Source: an uncultured Allobosea sp. (GTDB lineage: Bacteria > Pseudomonadota > Alphaproteobacteria > Rhizobiales > Beijerinckiaceae). Taken from it: 64,000 bases of DNA. The stretch's first letter is position 1. Each line of letters opens with the position of its first letter. Below are positions 38,837 to 47,014 of this stretch, piece by piece. Where the stretch lies: NCBI RefSeq assembly GCF_945956895.1, contig NZ_CAMFJF010000001.1:1-64000 (forward strand), written 5' to 3'. A program made the translations under genes and the position numbers. Under the pieces are notes generated by a model. The model saw only the letters and a list, made by a program, of their open reading frames with translations. It was not told where the DNA came from and ran no database searches.

Positions 38837-39721
38837 TCAAGCCAGCCCGGCTTCCTTGATGAAGCGGGCGAGATTGGCGTGGCCGAGCTTGGCATAGGTC
38901 GCCGGCTCCGCCTTCTTAGGGTCCTGCTCGGCCTCGACCACGATCCAGCCGGAATAGCCCTGCAATTCCTTGAGCACGCGGACATAGTCGATCAGGCCGT
39001 CGCCCGGCACCGTGTAGACGCCGGCGAGCACGGATTCGAGGAAGGACCAGTCCTCGCGGTTGGAGCGCCACATCACGGCCTCGCGGATATCCTTGCAATG
39101 GACATGGTGGATGCGGGCCTTCCAGTGGCGGGCGATGCGGGCGGGGTCGCCGCCGCCCCAGGTGGCATGGCCGGTATCGAGCAAGAGGCCCACGGCCGGG
39201 CTGGTGACACCCATGAACCGGTCGATCTCGGCTTCGGTCTGCACCACCGTGCCCATGTGATGGTGGTAGACGAGTTGCAGGCCGTACTCGGCCTTCACCG
39301 CTTCGGCGAAGTTGGTGTAGCGCGCGCCGAAATCGTCCCAGCGGTTCTTCGGCAGCACGGGCCGGGCCGAGAGCGGCTTGGCGATGTCGGAATGGATCGC
39401 GTTCGAGGTCTCGGCCGCGATCAGGACCGAGCAGCCCATGTCGCGCAGCAGCGTCGCATGGGCCTTCACGGCGACCATCTCGGCGGCGACGTCGCGGACG
39501 AGCAGTTCGGTCGAGTACCAGCCGGAGACCAGCGCGTGGCCATGGGCGTCGAGGATCGGTTTCAGCTTGCTGGCCTCGCGCGGAAACTTGTTGCCGAGCT
39601 CCATGCCGGTGAAGCCGGCTTCGTGAGCCTCGCTCAGGCAGGTTTCGAGCGGGATGTCGCCGCCGATCTCCAGCATGTCGTCATTCGACCAGCCGATGGG
39701 GTTCGCGCCGATGCGGATCAT
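38837..39721 (-). CDS. iolE: myo-inosose-2 dehydratase
   Basis: 294 residues, ATG 39721 with AGGAAAGAC upstream. Xylose-isomerase-like TIM barrel that removes water from 2-keto-myo-inositol. N-terminus MIRIGANPIGWSNDDM is the IolE hallmark; metal ligands in GLLLDTGHATWGG and HHVHCKDIRE are clear. Length is normal. Part of the iolC-iolD-iolE-iolB run, with repeats in the gaps on both sides. Confidence 0.93.
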   Translation of the reverse strand: MIRIGANPIGWSNDDMLEIGGDIPLETCLSEAHEAGFTGMELGNKFPREASKLKPILDAHGHALVSGWYSTELLVRDVAAEMVAVKAHATLLRDMGCSVLIAAETSNAIHSDIAKPLSARPVLPKNRWDDFGARYTNFAEAVKAEYGLQLVYHHHMGTVVQTEAEIDRFMGVTSPAVGLLLDTGHATWGGGDPARIARHWKARIHHVHCKDIREAVMWRSNREDWSFLESVLAGVYTVPGDGLIDYVRVLKELQGYSGWIVVEAEQDPKKAEPATYAKLGHANLARFIKEAGLA

Positions 39722-39751
39722 GTTTCAAGTCTTTCCTGATGGCTGGCTCTG

Positions 39752-39842
39752 CCGTCATTGCGAGGAGCGCAGCGACGAAGCAATCCAGGGGGACGTAGAG
39801 CTCTTCCGCCCCTGGATTGCTTCGCTACGCTCGCAATGACGG
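39752..39842. repeat. palindromic repeat PR9 (TTGCGAG type)
   Basis: CCGTCATTGCGAGGAGCG ... CGCTCGCAATGACGG with inner arms GCAATCCAGGGG / CCCCTGGATTGC. Between iolD and iolE. Confidence 0.9.
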
Positions 39843-39849
39843 CCATGGT

Positions 39850-41700
39850 TCACTCACCGACGCGCTGCCCTTTGCGCTTCTTGTCGTAATTCGCCCGCGC
39901 CGTGCGAACTTCGGCACGCTCGCTGACCTCTGGCACCGCGACATCCCACCAGGCGCCGCCGGCTCCCGTCGAGATCAGCGGGTCGGTGTCGATGACGACG
40001 ACGGTCGTGCGAGTGTTGCTCTTCGCTTGCGCCAGCGCGCTTTCGAGCTCGGCGATCGAGGCTGCCTTCGTCGCGATCGCGCCCATGCTGGCGGCGTGCT
40101 GGACGAAGTCGATCTCCGGCAGCGTCTCGTACCGGGCGTCCCTAAGCAGGTTGTTGAAGCTCTGGCCGCCAGTCGCGTTCTGGAGGCGGTTGATGCAGCC
40201 GTAGCCGCGATTGTCGAGCAGGACGATGGTGAGCTTGAGGCCCAGCATCACCGAGGTCGCGATCTCGGAATTGAGCATCAGGTAGGAGCCGTCGCCGACC
40301 ATGACGACGACCTCCTTGTCGGGCCGCGCCATCTTGGCGCCGAGCCCGCCGGCGATCTCGTAGCCCATGCAGGAGAAGCCGTATTCGGCATGGTAGGAGC
40401 CGGGCGCGCCGGCCTGCCAGAGCTTGTGCAATTCGCCGGGCAGGCCGCCCGCCGCATGAAGCAGGATGACGTCGGAGCCCAGCGTGCGCTGGACCGCGCC
40501 GATGACCTGCGCATCCGAGGGCAGGGCGGCATTGCTGGCGGCGGTCGCCTTGCCGGCTTCCTTCTGCCAGTCGGCCTTGCCGGCCTTGGCATTAGCGGTC
40601 CAGCTCTCAGGCGCCTTCCAGCTGCCGATGGCCTCGGCCAGCTCGGTAAGCCCCTCGCGGGCATCGGCGACAAGGGGCAGGGCGTGGTGCTTGCCGGCGT
40701 CGAAGGGCTGCACGTTGAGCCCGACGATCGTCTTTGTGGAGGCGCCGAACAGCGCCCAGGAACCGGTCGTGAAGTCCTGCAGGCGCGTGCCGACAGCCAG
40801 GACGAGATCGGCCTCGGCCGCGAGCCGGTTGGCGGCTTCGGTGCCGGTGACGCCGACGGCGGCCATGTTGAGCGGATTGTCGTCGGGCAGGGCGGATTTG
40901 CCGCCTTGCGTCTCGCAGACCGGAATGCCGGTCGCGGCCGAGAAACGGGCGAGCTCATCGCTGGCGCCGGAATAGAGCACGCCGCCACCGGCGACGATGA
41001 GCGGCTTCTTCGCGGCTTTCAGAGCGTCGGCTGCTGCCTTCAGTTCGTCGCGGTCGGAGCGGGGACGGCGCGGCGTCCAGAGGCGCTCGGCGAAGAAGCT
41101 CTCGGGATAGTCGTAAGCTTCGGCCTGCACGTCCTGGCAGAGCGCCAGCGTGACGGGGCCGCATTCGGCCGGGTCGGTCAGGACCTGCATGGCGCGGGTC
41201 AGCGCCGGGATGATCTGCTCCGGCCGGGTGATGCGGTCGAAATAGCGCGAGACCGGTCGGAAACAGTCATTGGCCGAGACCGTGCCGTCGCCGAAATCCT
41301 CGACCTGTTGGAGCACAGGGTCAGGGATGCGGTTGGCGAAGACGTCGCCCGGCAGCAGCAGCACGGGCAGGCGGTTGACATGGGCGAGTGCCGCGGCGGT
41401 GACGAGATTGGTCGCGCCGGGGCCGATCGAGGTGGTCGCGGCCATGAAGCGGCGGCGCATATTGGCCTTGGCGTAAGCGATGGCGGCATGGGCCATGGCC
41501 TGCTCATTATGGGCGCGGAAGGTCGGCAGGCGCTCGCGCTCGTGCCAGAGCGCCTCGCCGAGGCCGGCGACATTGCCATGGCCGAAGATCGCCCAGACGC
41601 CGCCGAAGATCGGGAGGCGCTCTCCGTCGATCTCGGTCATCTGCGCGGCGAGATAGCGCGTCAGCGCCTGCGCCATGGTGAGGCGGACGGTGCGGGTCAT
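39850..41700 (-). CDS. iolD: 3D-(3,5/4)-trihydroxycyclohexane-1,2-dione hydrolase
   Basis: 616 residues, ATG 41700 with GGAG before it. Thiamine-diphosphate enzyme that opens the inositol-derived ring. N-terminal ThDP domain starts RLTMAQALTRYLAAQ with the catalytic glutamate in the GATNLVTAAALAH region; C-terminal ThDP/Mg motif is GDGSYLMLNSEIATSV. Length fits IolD. Downstream of iolC by 21 bases, so co-transcribed. It acts on the product of IolE. Confidence 0.95.
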   Translation of the reverse strand: MTRTVRLTMAQALTRYLAAQMTEIDGERLPIFGGVWAIFGHGNVAGLGEALWHERERLPTFRAHNEQAMAHAAIAYAKANMRRRFMAATTSIGPGATNLVTAAALAHVNRLPVLLLPGDVFANRIPDPVLQQVEDFGDGTVSANDCFRPVSRYFDRITRPEQIIPALTRAMQVLTDPAECGPVTLALCQDVQAEAYDYPESFFAERLWTPRRPRSDRDELKAAADALKAAKKPLIVAGGGVLYSGASDELARFSAATGIPVCETQGGKSALPDDNPLNMAAVGVTGTEAANRLAAEADLVLAVGTRLQDFTTGSWALFGASTKTIVGLNVQPFDAGKHHALPLVADAREGLTELAEAIGSWKAPESWTANAKAGKADWQKEAGKATAASNAALPSDAQVIGAVQRTLGSDVILLHAAGGLPGELHKLWQAGAPGSYHAEYGFSCMGYEIAGGLGAKMARPDKEVVVMVGDGSYLMLNSEIATSVMLGLKLTIVLLDNRGYGCINRLQNATGGQSFNNLLRDARYETLPEIDFVQHAASMGAIATKAASIAELESALAQAKSNTRTTVVVIDTDPLISTGAGGAWWDVAVPEVSERAEVRTARANYDKKRKGQRVGE

Positions 41701-41721
41701 GATGGTCTCCAGGCCGGAAAG

Positions 41722-43656
41722 CTATGCCGCCTTGCGGCCGCGCGTGGCAAGCCAGAGGCCGGTCAGCGCCTCGAATCGCTCTGCCATGTCGGCGATCGCT
41801 GCCTCGTCGTCGAGCTTGCCCGAGAGCCAGCCTTCGGCAGCATTCATGAAGATGGTGCGGCCGACGGCGAAGCCCTTGACGATGGGCGCCGAGGCCGTGG
41901 CGGCGAAGCCGGCCTCCAGCTCCTCGGCAGGGGCATCGAGCCCGAGCAGCAGCACGCCGCGGCACCAGGGATCATGCTTCGCGATAGTCTTCTCGATCGC
42001 GGCCCAGGCGGCGGGAGAGGATTGCGGCTCCAGCTTCCACCAGTCGGGCTTGATGCCGAGCGCGTAGATCTCTTCGAGCACGCGGGCGATCGTATCGGGG
42101 CCAAGCGGGCCGTTCTTGCTGGCGATGATCTCGATCAGCAGTTCGCGGCCGACCTTGCGGGCCGCTTCGAACAGGCCGCGCAGCTTCTCCTGCTGCTCGT
42201 GCTTCAGTTCTTCCGGATCGTCCGGGTGGTAGAAGCAGAGCGCCTTGATGCAGTGGTCGACCGGCCATTCCGGCAGGAGCGAACCGATATCCTGGCTCAC
42301 CTCGAAGCGCAGCGGGCGCGAGCCCGGCAATTCGACCGGGCGGCCGAGCCAGGCGAAGGGATGACGGGCGAATTCGAACATCGCCTCGCGGCCATGCTTC
42401 TCGTCGAGCAACATGCCGTAGCCGGGGCGGCCATCGGCGACGCGGGCGGCGGCCTTCACCGCCAGCACCTTGAAATCGCGGATGCGGGCGGGCTCGGCGC
42501 CGAGCTTCGCGGCGAGTTCTTCCAATTGCGAGCGATGATCGCAGGCCAGCGTCATCAGGGAGGGGATGTCGCGGCGGCGCGTCGTCGCCCAGTGGATGTG
42601 GTTGATGTCGGCGTCCTTGCGCAGCGCTCGATGCGGGCTGCCGTTCTTGAGGAAGTACTGCAACTCCTCGAAAGTCGGGCTTTCCGGCGAGCAGAGCAGG
42701 CGCGAGACGGCGAAGGCGCCGCAGGCATTGGCCCAGGTCGCGGCGGTGGCGAGGCTTTCGCCGCCGAGCCAGCCGCGCAGGAAGCCGGACATGAAGGCGT
42801 CGCCGGCGCCTAAGACGTTGTAGACCTCGATCGGGAAGCCCTTGCCGACGATGCCGTCCTCAAGGTCGTTGGGAATGGCGCCCTCATAGACGATGCAACC
42901 CATCGGGCCGCGCTTGAGCACGATGGTCGCAGGCGTCAGCGAGCGGATCGTCTTCAACGCCGGCAGGAGTTCGTTCTCGCCCGAGGCGATCAGGACTTCC
43001 TCTTCCGTACCGATGATGAGGTCGCAGCCGGGCAGGACCGTCTTCATCCGCTCGGAGACGGCCTGCGAGGCGATATAGCGGTTGTCGCCGGCATCATGCC
43101 CGGCGAGGCCCCAGAGATTGGGGCGGTAATCGATGTCGAGCACGACCTTGCCGCCGTTCCCGCGCATCAGCTTCATCGCCTTGCGCTGGGCGGCTTCGGG
43201 GCCGGGACGGGCGAAATGCGTGCCGGTGACGACGACGGCGCGGGCCTTGGCGATGAAGGCGGGGTCGATATCGCCTTCCTCCAGCGCCATGTCGGCGCAG
43301 TTCTCGCGATAGAACAGCAGCGGGAAGGACTTGTCGCTCTCGACCGAGAGGATGGCGAGCGCGGTCAGGCGCTCCGGATCGGTCTTGAGGCCGTCGAGAT
43401 TCACGCCCTCGCGGGCAAGTTGCTCGCGCAGGAAGCGGCCGAACTGCTCGTTGCCGACGCGGGTGAGCAGGGCAGAGTGCAGGCCGAGCCGGGCCGTGCC
43501 GATCGCGATATTGGCCGGGCAGCCGCCGACCGATTTGGCGAAGGAGGTGACATCTTCCAGCCGCGAGCCGATCTGCTGGCCGTAGAGATCGACCGAGGCG
43601 CGGCCGATGGTGATGACGTCGAGCGCCTGCGCCGATCCGCCGAGCGGTCCCGTCAT
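41722..43656 (-). CDS. iolC: fused 5-dehydro-2-deoxygluconokinase and DUF2090 (aldolase-like) protein
   Basis: 644 residues, about twice the size of a kinase alone. Residues about 10-330 are a PfkB sugar kinase (ITIGRASVDLYG, GGCPANIAIG, and the signature NVLGAGDAFMSGF). Residues about 335-640 are a DUF2090 domain starting SLMTLACDHRSQLEEL, which resembles class I aldolases. The first part phosphorylates 5-dehydro-2-deoxygluconate; the second probably does the following IolJ cleavage. This fusion is known in several proteobacteria. GGGAGAG precedes the ATG, and two GGAA-TTCC operators lie 51-99 bases upstream. Confidence 0.93.
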   Translation of the reverse strand: MTGPLGGSAQALDVITIGRASVDLYGQQIGSRLEDVTSFAKSVGGCPANIAIGTARLGLHSALLTRVGNEQFGRFLREQLAREGVNLDGLKTDPERLTALAILSVESDKSFPLLFYRENCADMALEEGDIDPAFIAKARAVVVTGTHFARPGPEAAQRKAMKLMRGNGGKVVLDIDYRPNLWGLAGHDAGDNRYIASQAVSERMKTVLPGCDLIIGTEEEVLIASGENELLPALKTIRSLTPATIVLKRGPMGCIVYEGAIPNDLEDGIVGKGFPIEVYNVLGAGDAFMSGFLRGWLGGESLATAATWANACGAFAVSRLLCSPESPTFEELQYFLKNGSPHRALRKDADINHIHWATTRRRDIPSLMTLACDHRSQLEELAAKLGAEPARIRDFKVLAVKAAARVADGRPGYGMLLDEKHGREAMFEFARHPFAWLGRPVELPGSRPLRFEVSQDIGSLLPEWPVDHCIKALCFYHPDDPEELKHEQQEKLRGLFEAARKVGRELLIEIIASKNGPLGPDTIARVLEEIYALGIKPDWWKLEPQSSPAAWAAIEKTIAKHDPWCRGVLLLGLDAPAEELEAGFAATASAPIVKGFAVGRTIFMNAAEGWLSGKLDDEAAIADMAERFEALTGLWLATRGRKAA

Positions 43657-43706
43657 GTCTCTCTCCCGGCTGCGCTGGTCATCGGAGCCGAAGGGCTCCC
43701 GTTGCC

Positions 43707-43755
43707 GGAATGAAATAATAATTCCAGCTTTTCGTCAATGCGGAATGTACATTCC
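43707..43755 (-). promoter_or_regulatory. IolR-type operators upstream of iolC
   Basis: GGAATGTACATTCC (43742-43755) is a perfect palindrome of the form GGAA-N6-TTCC, the site recalled for rhizobial RpiR-type IolR. A second pair, GGAAT (43707) and ATTCC (43721), encloses an AT-rich 9-base spacer. Both lie in the iolR-iolC gap of 107 bases. Confidence 0.65.
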
Positions 43756-43763
43756 CTAGAACC

Positions 43764-44633
43764 TTAAACGCCTCCGATGCGCCGGCCCTTGCCGCGCCCG
43801 GTCCGGCGTGCCTCACCAACGCCGACGGCGAGCGCCATCGACAGCGCCATGGTCGAGGCCAGGGTGCGGAATCCGCCGAAATCCGCCTCGGCGACTTCGA
43901 ACCAGAGCTTGGCGATGCTGGCGAGCGGAGAGAAGGCGCTGTCGGTGATGGCGACCAGCGGCACGCCGCGTTCGGCGAGGCCGCGCGCGTCCTCGATCGT
44001 CGCAGGCGCATAGGGCGAGAAGCTGATGACCAGGACCGCATCCTTCGGCGTGGCGAAGGCGATGATCTCCGGATCGAGGCCGGCGGCCGACTCGACGAGC
44101 TGGTTGCGGACTTCGAGCTTGCCGAGCGCATAGGCGAGATAGCTCGCCACCGGATAAGAGCGGCGGCGGGCGAGGATGTAGATCGTCTCGGCGCGCGCGA
44201 GCACATCGATCGCGCGGTCGAGCGTCGCCTCATCCAGCGTGCGGCTCATCACGTCGAGCGACTTACGCGAGGCGGTGAGGAAGCCGTCGAGGATGCGATG
44301 GTTGCCGGCAGCTGCGTCGTCACCGCCCCGCAGCGTATTGAGGCGCTCCTCATAGCTGGAATTGCGCTCGCGCAGCCGTTCGCGGAAGACGCTTTGCAGG
44401 CTGGTGAAGCCGTCGAAACCGAGATGCTGGGCGAAGCGGATCAGGGTGGAGGGCTGGACACCGGCCGAGATCGCGATGCTGGCAGCGGTGCCGAAGGCGA
44501 TCTCGTCGGGATTGTCGAGAGCATAGGCCGCGATCTGGGCGATACGCTTGGGCAGGCTCTCGCGCTGGGCGAGGATCGATGTGCGCAACTCGTCGAAGTC
44601 GCGCGGCAGCTCCGCAACGGCGGTTTCGCTCAT
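43764..44633 (-). CDS. iolR: MurR/RpiR-family regulator, probable IolR
   Basis: 289 residues. N-terminal RpiR helix-turn-helix (about 10-85: LPKRIAQIAAYALDNPDEIAF, ISAGVQPSTLIRFAQHLGF) and a SIS sugar-phosphate domain (about 125-260: AETIYILARRRSYPVASYL, VLVISFSPYAP). It would repress the iol genes until an inositol intermediate binds. Directly upstream of iolC on the same strand, with GGAA-TTCC operators in between and a GGAG-N6-TTCC site 56 bases ahead of its own start. Confidence 0.88.
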   Translation of the reverse strand: MSETAVAELPRDFDELRTSILAQRESLPKRIAQIAAYALDNPDEIAFGTAASIAISAGVQPSTLIRFAQHLGFDGFTSLQSVFRERLRERNSSYEERLNTLRGGDDAAAGNHRILDGFLTASRKSLDVMSRTLDEATLDRAIDVLARAETIYILARRRSYPVASYLAYALGKLEVRNQLVESAAGLDPEIIAFATPKDAVLVISFSPYAPATIEDARGLAERGVPLVAITDSAFSPLASIAKLWFEVAEADFGGFRTLASTMALSMALAVGVGEARRTGRGKGRRIGGV

Positions 44634-44688
44634 TGAAGGATTCTCGTTGCCGTCCCTGTTGCGACAGTTCTGGCAGCGAAGCTGAAAT

Positions 44689-44702
44689 GGAGCAAGCGTT
44701 CC
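44689..44702 (-). promoter_or_regulatory. possible IolR operator upstream of iolR
   Basis: GGAGCAAGCGTTCC differs from GGAA-N6-TTCC at one base and lies 56 bases before the iolR start. Suggests autoregulation, weakly supported. Confidence 0.35.
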
Positions 44703-44736
44703 AATGGAGGAATGGACGGTCGATGGGGGGAGAGGA

Positions 44737-44841
44737 CCGTCATGCCCGGGCTTGACCCGGGCATCTCGTGCCGGTGGAGGCTCCAGTGCCCTCTTGTCCG
44801 GAGATTCTCGGGTCTTCGCCTTGCTCCGCCCGAGAATGACG
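44737..44841. repeat. mosaic palindromic repeat PR10
   Basis: Left arm CGTCATGCCCGGGCTTGACCC is of the CCCGGG type; right arm ends CCGCCCGAGAATGACG, of the TCTCGGG type. Located between the SDR and iolR genes. Confidence 0.8.
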
Positions 44842-44849
44842 CGGTGCGC

Positions 44850-45653
44850 TCAGCCCGGCAGGCCGGCGGTGCAGCTCTGGCCGCCATCGACCGGCAGGCA
44901 GACGCCGGTAATGAACTTCGCTTCGTCTGAGGCGAGGAAGATCGCGGCGTTGGCGATATCCCAGGCGGTACCCATCTTGCCCATCGGCACCTGCGCGTCG
45001 CGGGCGGCCACCATCTCCTCGACGGAGGCGTATTGCGAGGAGATCTGCTTGTAGATCAGCGGTGTGTCGATCAGGCCGGGCATGATGCAGTTCGCCCGGA
45101 TGCCCCGCTTTGCGTATTGCATCGCGAGCGCGACCGTCGCCTGGTTCACCGCCGCCTTCGTCGCGTAATAGGCAAAGTACGGGTAGCCGGTCCAGCGGAT
45201 GGCGGCAAGCGAGGAGATGTTGACGATGGCGCCGCCCCCGCCCTTCAGCATCTCCGGGATGACGGCCTTGGCGCAGCGATAGACCGAGCCGAGATTGAGC
45301 TGGAGCGAGGCGTTGAACTGCTCTTCCGACAGCTCGACCGGGCCGCCCATATGGGTGACGCCGACATTGTTGTGGAGGATGTCGATGCGGCCGAAATGCC
45401 GGGCGGTCGCGGCGACGCAAGCCTCGACCGAGGCGAGATCGGTGACATTCGCGGCGAACGCCAGCGCCTTGCCACCTTCGCGAGTAATGATCGCGGCGGT
45501 TTCCTCGGCGGCGGCCAGATTCAGGTCGATGCAGGCGACGCTGGCGCCTTCGCGCGCATAGGCGACTGCCGCGGCCTTGCCGTTGCCCCAGCCGGGCCCG
45601 GAGGAGCCCGCGCCGAAAACGATGGCGATCTTGCCCTTCAGCCGGTCGGCCAT
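44850..45653 (-). CDS. short-chain dehydrogenase/reductase next to the TRAP transporter
   Basis: 267 residues, taking ATG 45653 (the frame continues 13 codons upstream). SDR with an N-terminal cofactor loop written GAGSSGPGWGNGKA, longer than the usual TGxxxGIG; NNVG, a serine in NISSLAAI and YYATK (Tyr-x-x-x-Lys variant YATK) are present. C-terminus FITGVCLPVDGGQS is typical of glucose/ribitol-type SDRs. Likely oxidises a polyol or hydroxy acid taken up by the TRAP system upstream. Substrate unknown. Confidence 0.8.
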   Translation of the reverse strand: MADRLKGKIAIVFGAGSSGPGWGNGKAAAVAYAREGASVACIDLNLAAAEETAAIITREGGKALAFAANVTDLASVEACVAATARHFGRIDILHNNVGVTHMGGPVELSEEQFNASLQLNLGSVYRCAKAVIPEMLKGGGGAIVNISSLAAIRWTGYPYFAYYATKAAVNQATVALAMQYAKRGIRANCIMPGLIDTPLIYKQISSQYASVEEMVAARDAQVPMGKMGTAWDIANAAIFLASDEAKFITGVCLPVDGGQSCTAGLPG

Positions 45654-45700
45654 GTGAGAGTTCTTTCTATTGGATGGGGTAAGGCGCGCCAATGCAGCGC

Positions 45701-45794
45701 CGTCATGCTCGGTCTTGACCCAAGCATCTCTGAAACCAGAGCGAACTGGTCGTGAGATTCTCGGGTCGAAGCCATGCTTCGCCCGAGAATGACG
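45701..45794. repeat. mosaic palindromic repeat PR11
   Basis: Left arm CGTCATGCTCGGTCTTGACC, right arm ends CGCCCGAGAATGACG. Between the SDR and dctP genes. Confidence 0.78.
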
Positions 45795-45807
45795 AGCTAG
45801 TAGCCGA

Positions 45808-46827
45808 TCAGCTCAGCGAGCTGCCGACGGCCTTCTCCAGGATGCCCCAGGCCTCGTCGCCGTACTTCTTCTTCCACTCGGCGTAGAAGCCGGCCTTGCG
45901 CAGCGCATCGCGGAAGGGGTCGGCCTTGGTCTCGTTGATGGTCATGCCCTTCGAGGCGAGCTCGCCCTGCAGGCCGGCATTGAGCTTTGCGACGTCGTCA
46001 CGCTCCAGCAGCGCGGCGGCGTTGATGTTCTTGGCGACGATGGCGCGCAGGTCTTCCGGCAGCTTCTCCCAGGCGCGGCGGTTGGCCAGGAACCAGAAGC
46101 CGTCCCACATGTGGTTGGTCAGCGAGAGGTACTTCTGCACCTCGAAGAGCTTTGCGGTTGCGATGATCGCGAGCGGGTTCTCCTGGCCGTCGACGATCTT
46201 GGTCTGCAGCGCGGTGTAGACCTCGGCGAAGTTGATCGATGCCGGGGCCGACTGGAAGGCGGTGAACATCGAGGTCCAGAGCGGCGAGACCGGCACGCGG
46301 ATCTTGAAGCCCTTGAGATCGTCAGGCGAATTGACCGGGCCCTTCGACGAGGTGATCTGGCGGAAGCCGTTGTCCCAGATCTTGTCCATGACGACGAGAT
46401 TGGCCTTGTTGATCTGGCCGCGGACATAGGCGCCGAGCTCGCCGTCCATCGCTTTCCAGACGGCATCGTAGTTCGGGAAGGCGAAGCCGATGCCGGAGAG
46501 CGAGGCGTTGGCGACGAGCGTCGACAGGATCAGCGGCGAGAGCGTGAAGAACTCGACGCCGCCCGAGCGCACCTGGCTCAGCATGTCGGTGTCGGAGCCG
46601 AGCTGGTTGTTCGGGAAGATCTGGATGTCGACCCGGCCCTTGGTCTCTTCCTTGATCTTCGCCACGGCCTCGTTGGCGCGCGCGTTCATCGGGTGCGCGA
46701 CGGGCAGGTTGTTGGCGTATTTATAGGTGAACTCGGCGGCCTGGGCGTTGGCGCGGCCGATATGGAAGGTGCCGATGGCAGAGGCGGCGGCTGTCGCCTG
46801 GAGCAGGGTGCGGCGCGAGATGGTCAT
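45808..46827 (-). CDS. TRAP transporter solute-binding protein (DctP family)
   Basis: 339 residues, ATG 46827 with GGAG upstream. N-terminus MTISRRTLLQATAAASAIG carries twin arginines, so export is probably by Tat, with cleavage after ANAQA. The mature part (FTYKYANNLPVAHPMNARANEAV, IFPNNQLGSDTDMLSQVRSG) is a family-7 extracytoplasmic binding protein. It brings an organic acid or related ligand to the DctQM protein encoded upstream. An arginine that clamps the ligand carboxylate is expected in FKIRVPVSP. Confidence 0.92.
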   Translation of the reverse strand: MTISRRTLLQATAAASAIGTFHIGRANAQAAEFTYKYANNLPVAHPMNARANEAVAKIKEETKGRVDIQIFPNNQLGSDTDMLSQVRSGGVEFFTLSPLILSTLVANASLSGIGFAFPNYDAVWKAMDGELGAYVRGQINKANLVVMDKIWDNGFRQITSSKGPVNSPDDLKGFKIRVPVSPLWTSMFTAFQSAPASINFAEVYTALQTKIVDGQENPLAIIATAKLFEVQKYLSLTNHMWDGFWFLANRRAWEKLPEDLRAIVAKNINAAALLERDDVAKLNAGLQGELASKGMTINETKADPFRDALRKAGFYAEWKKKYGDEAWGILEKAVGSSLS

Positions 46828-46880
46828 GGGCGTTTTCTCCTTGGTGCTTTTGCTTGTTTCTGCAGTTGATCTCAGAGGCG

Positions 46881-46986
46881 CGTCATCCCGGCCGCAGCGA
46901 AGCGGAGCGCCGGGATCCATCGTAGGGCTGCGTGCTCTACGATGGATCCCGGATCTGCGCGGCTAGCGCCGCTTGTCCGGGATGAC
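46881..46986. repeat. palindromic repeat PR12 (CCCGG arms)
   Basis: CGTCATCCCGGCCGCAGCG ... TTGTCCGGGATGAC with inner arms GGGATCCATCG and CGATGGATCCC. Between dctP and the dctQM fusion. Confidence 0.85.
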
Positions 46987-47014
46987 ATGGAGCCTGTTCG
47001 TTCCGGCATGAGCT

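Noticed and set aside
39817-42813. 998-codon open frame on the plus strand across iolD and iolC
   Set aside because: Antisense to well-recognised iol genes; the start lies inside a palindromic repeat.
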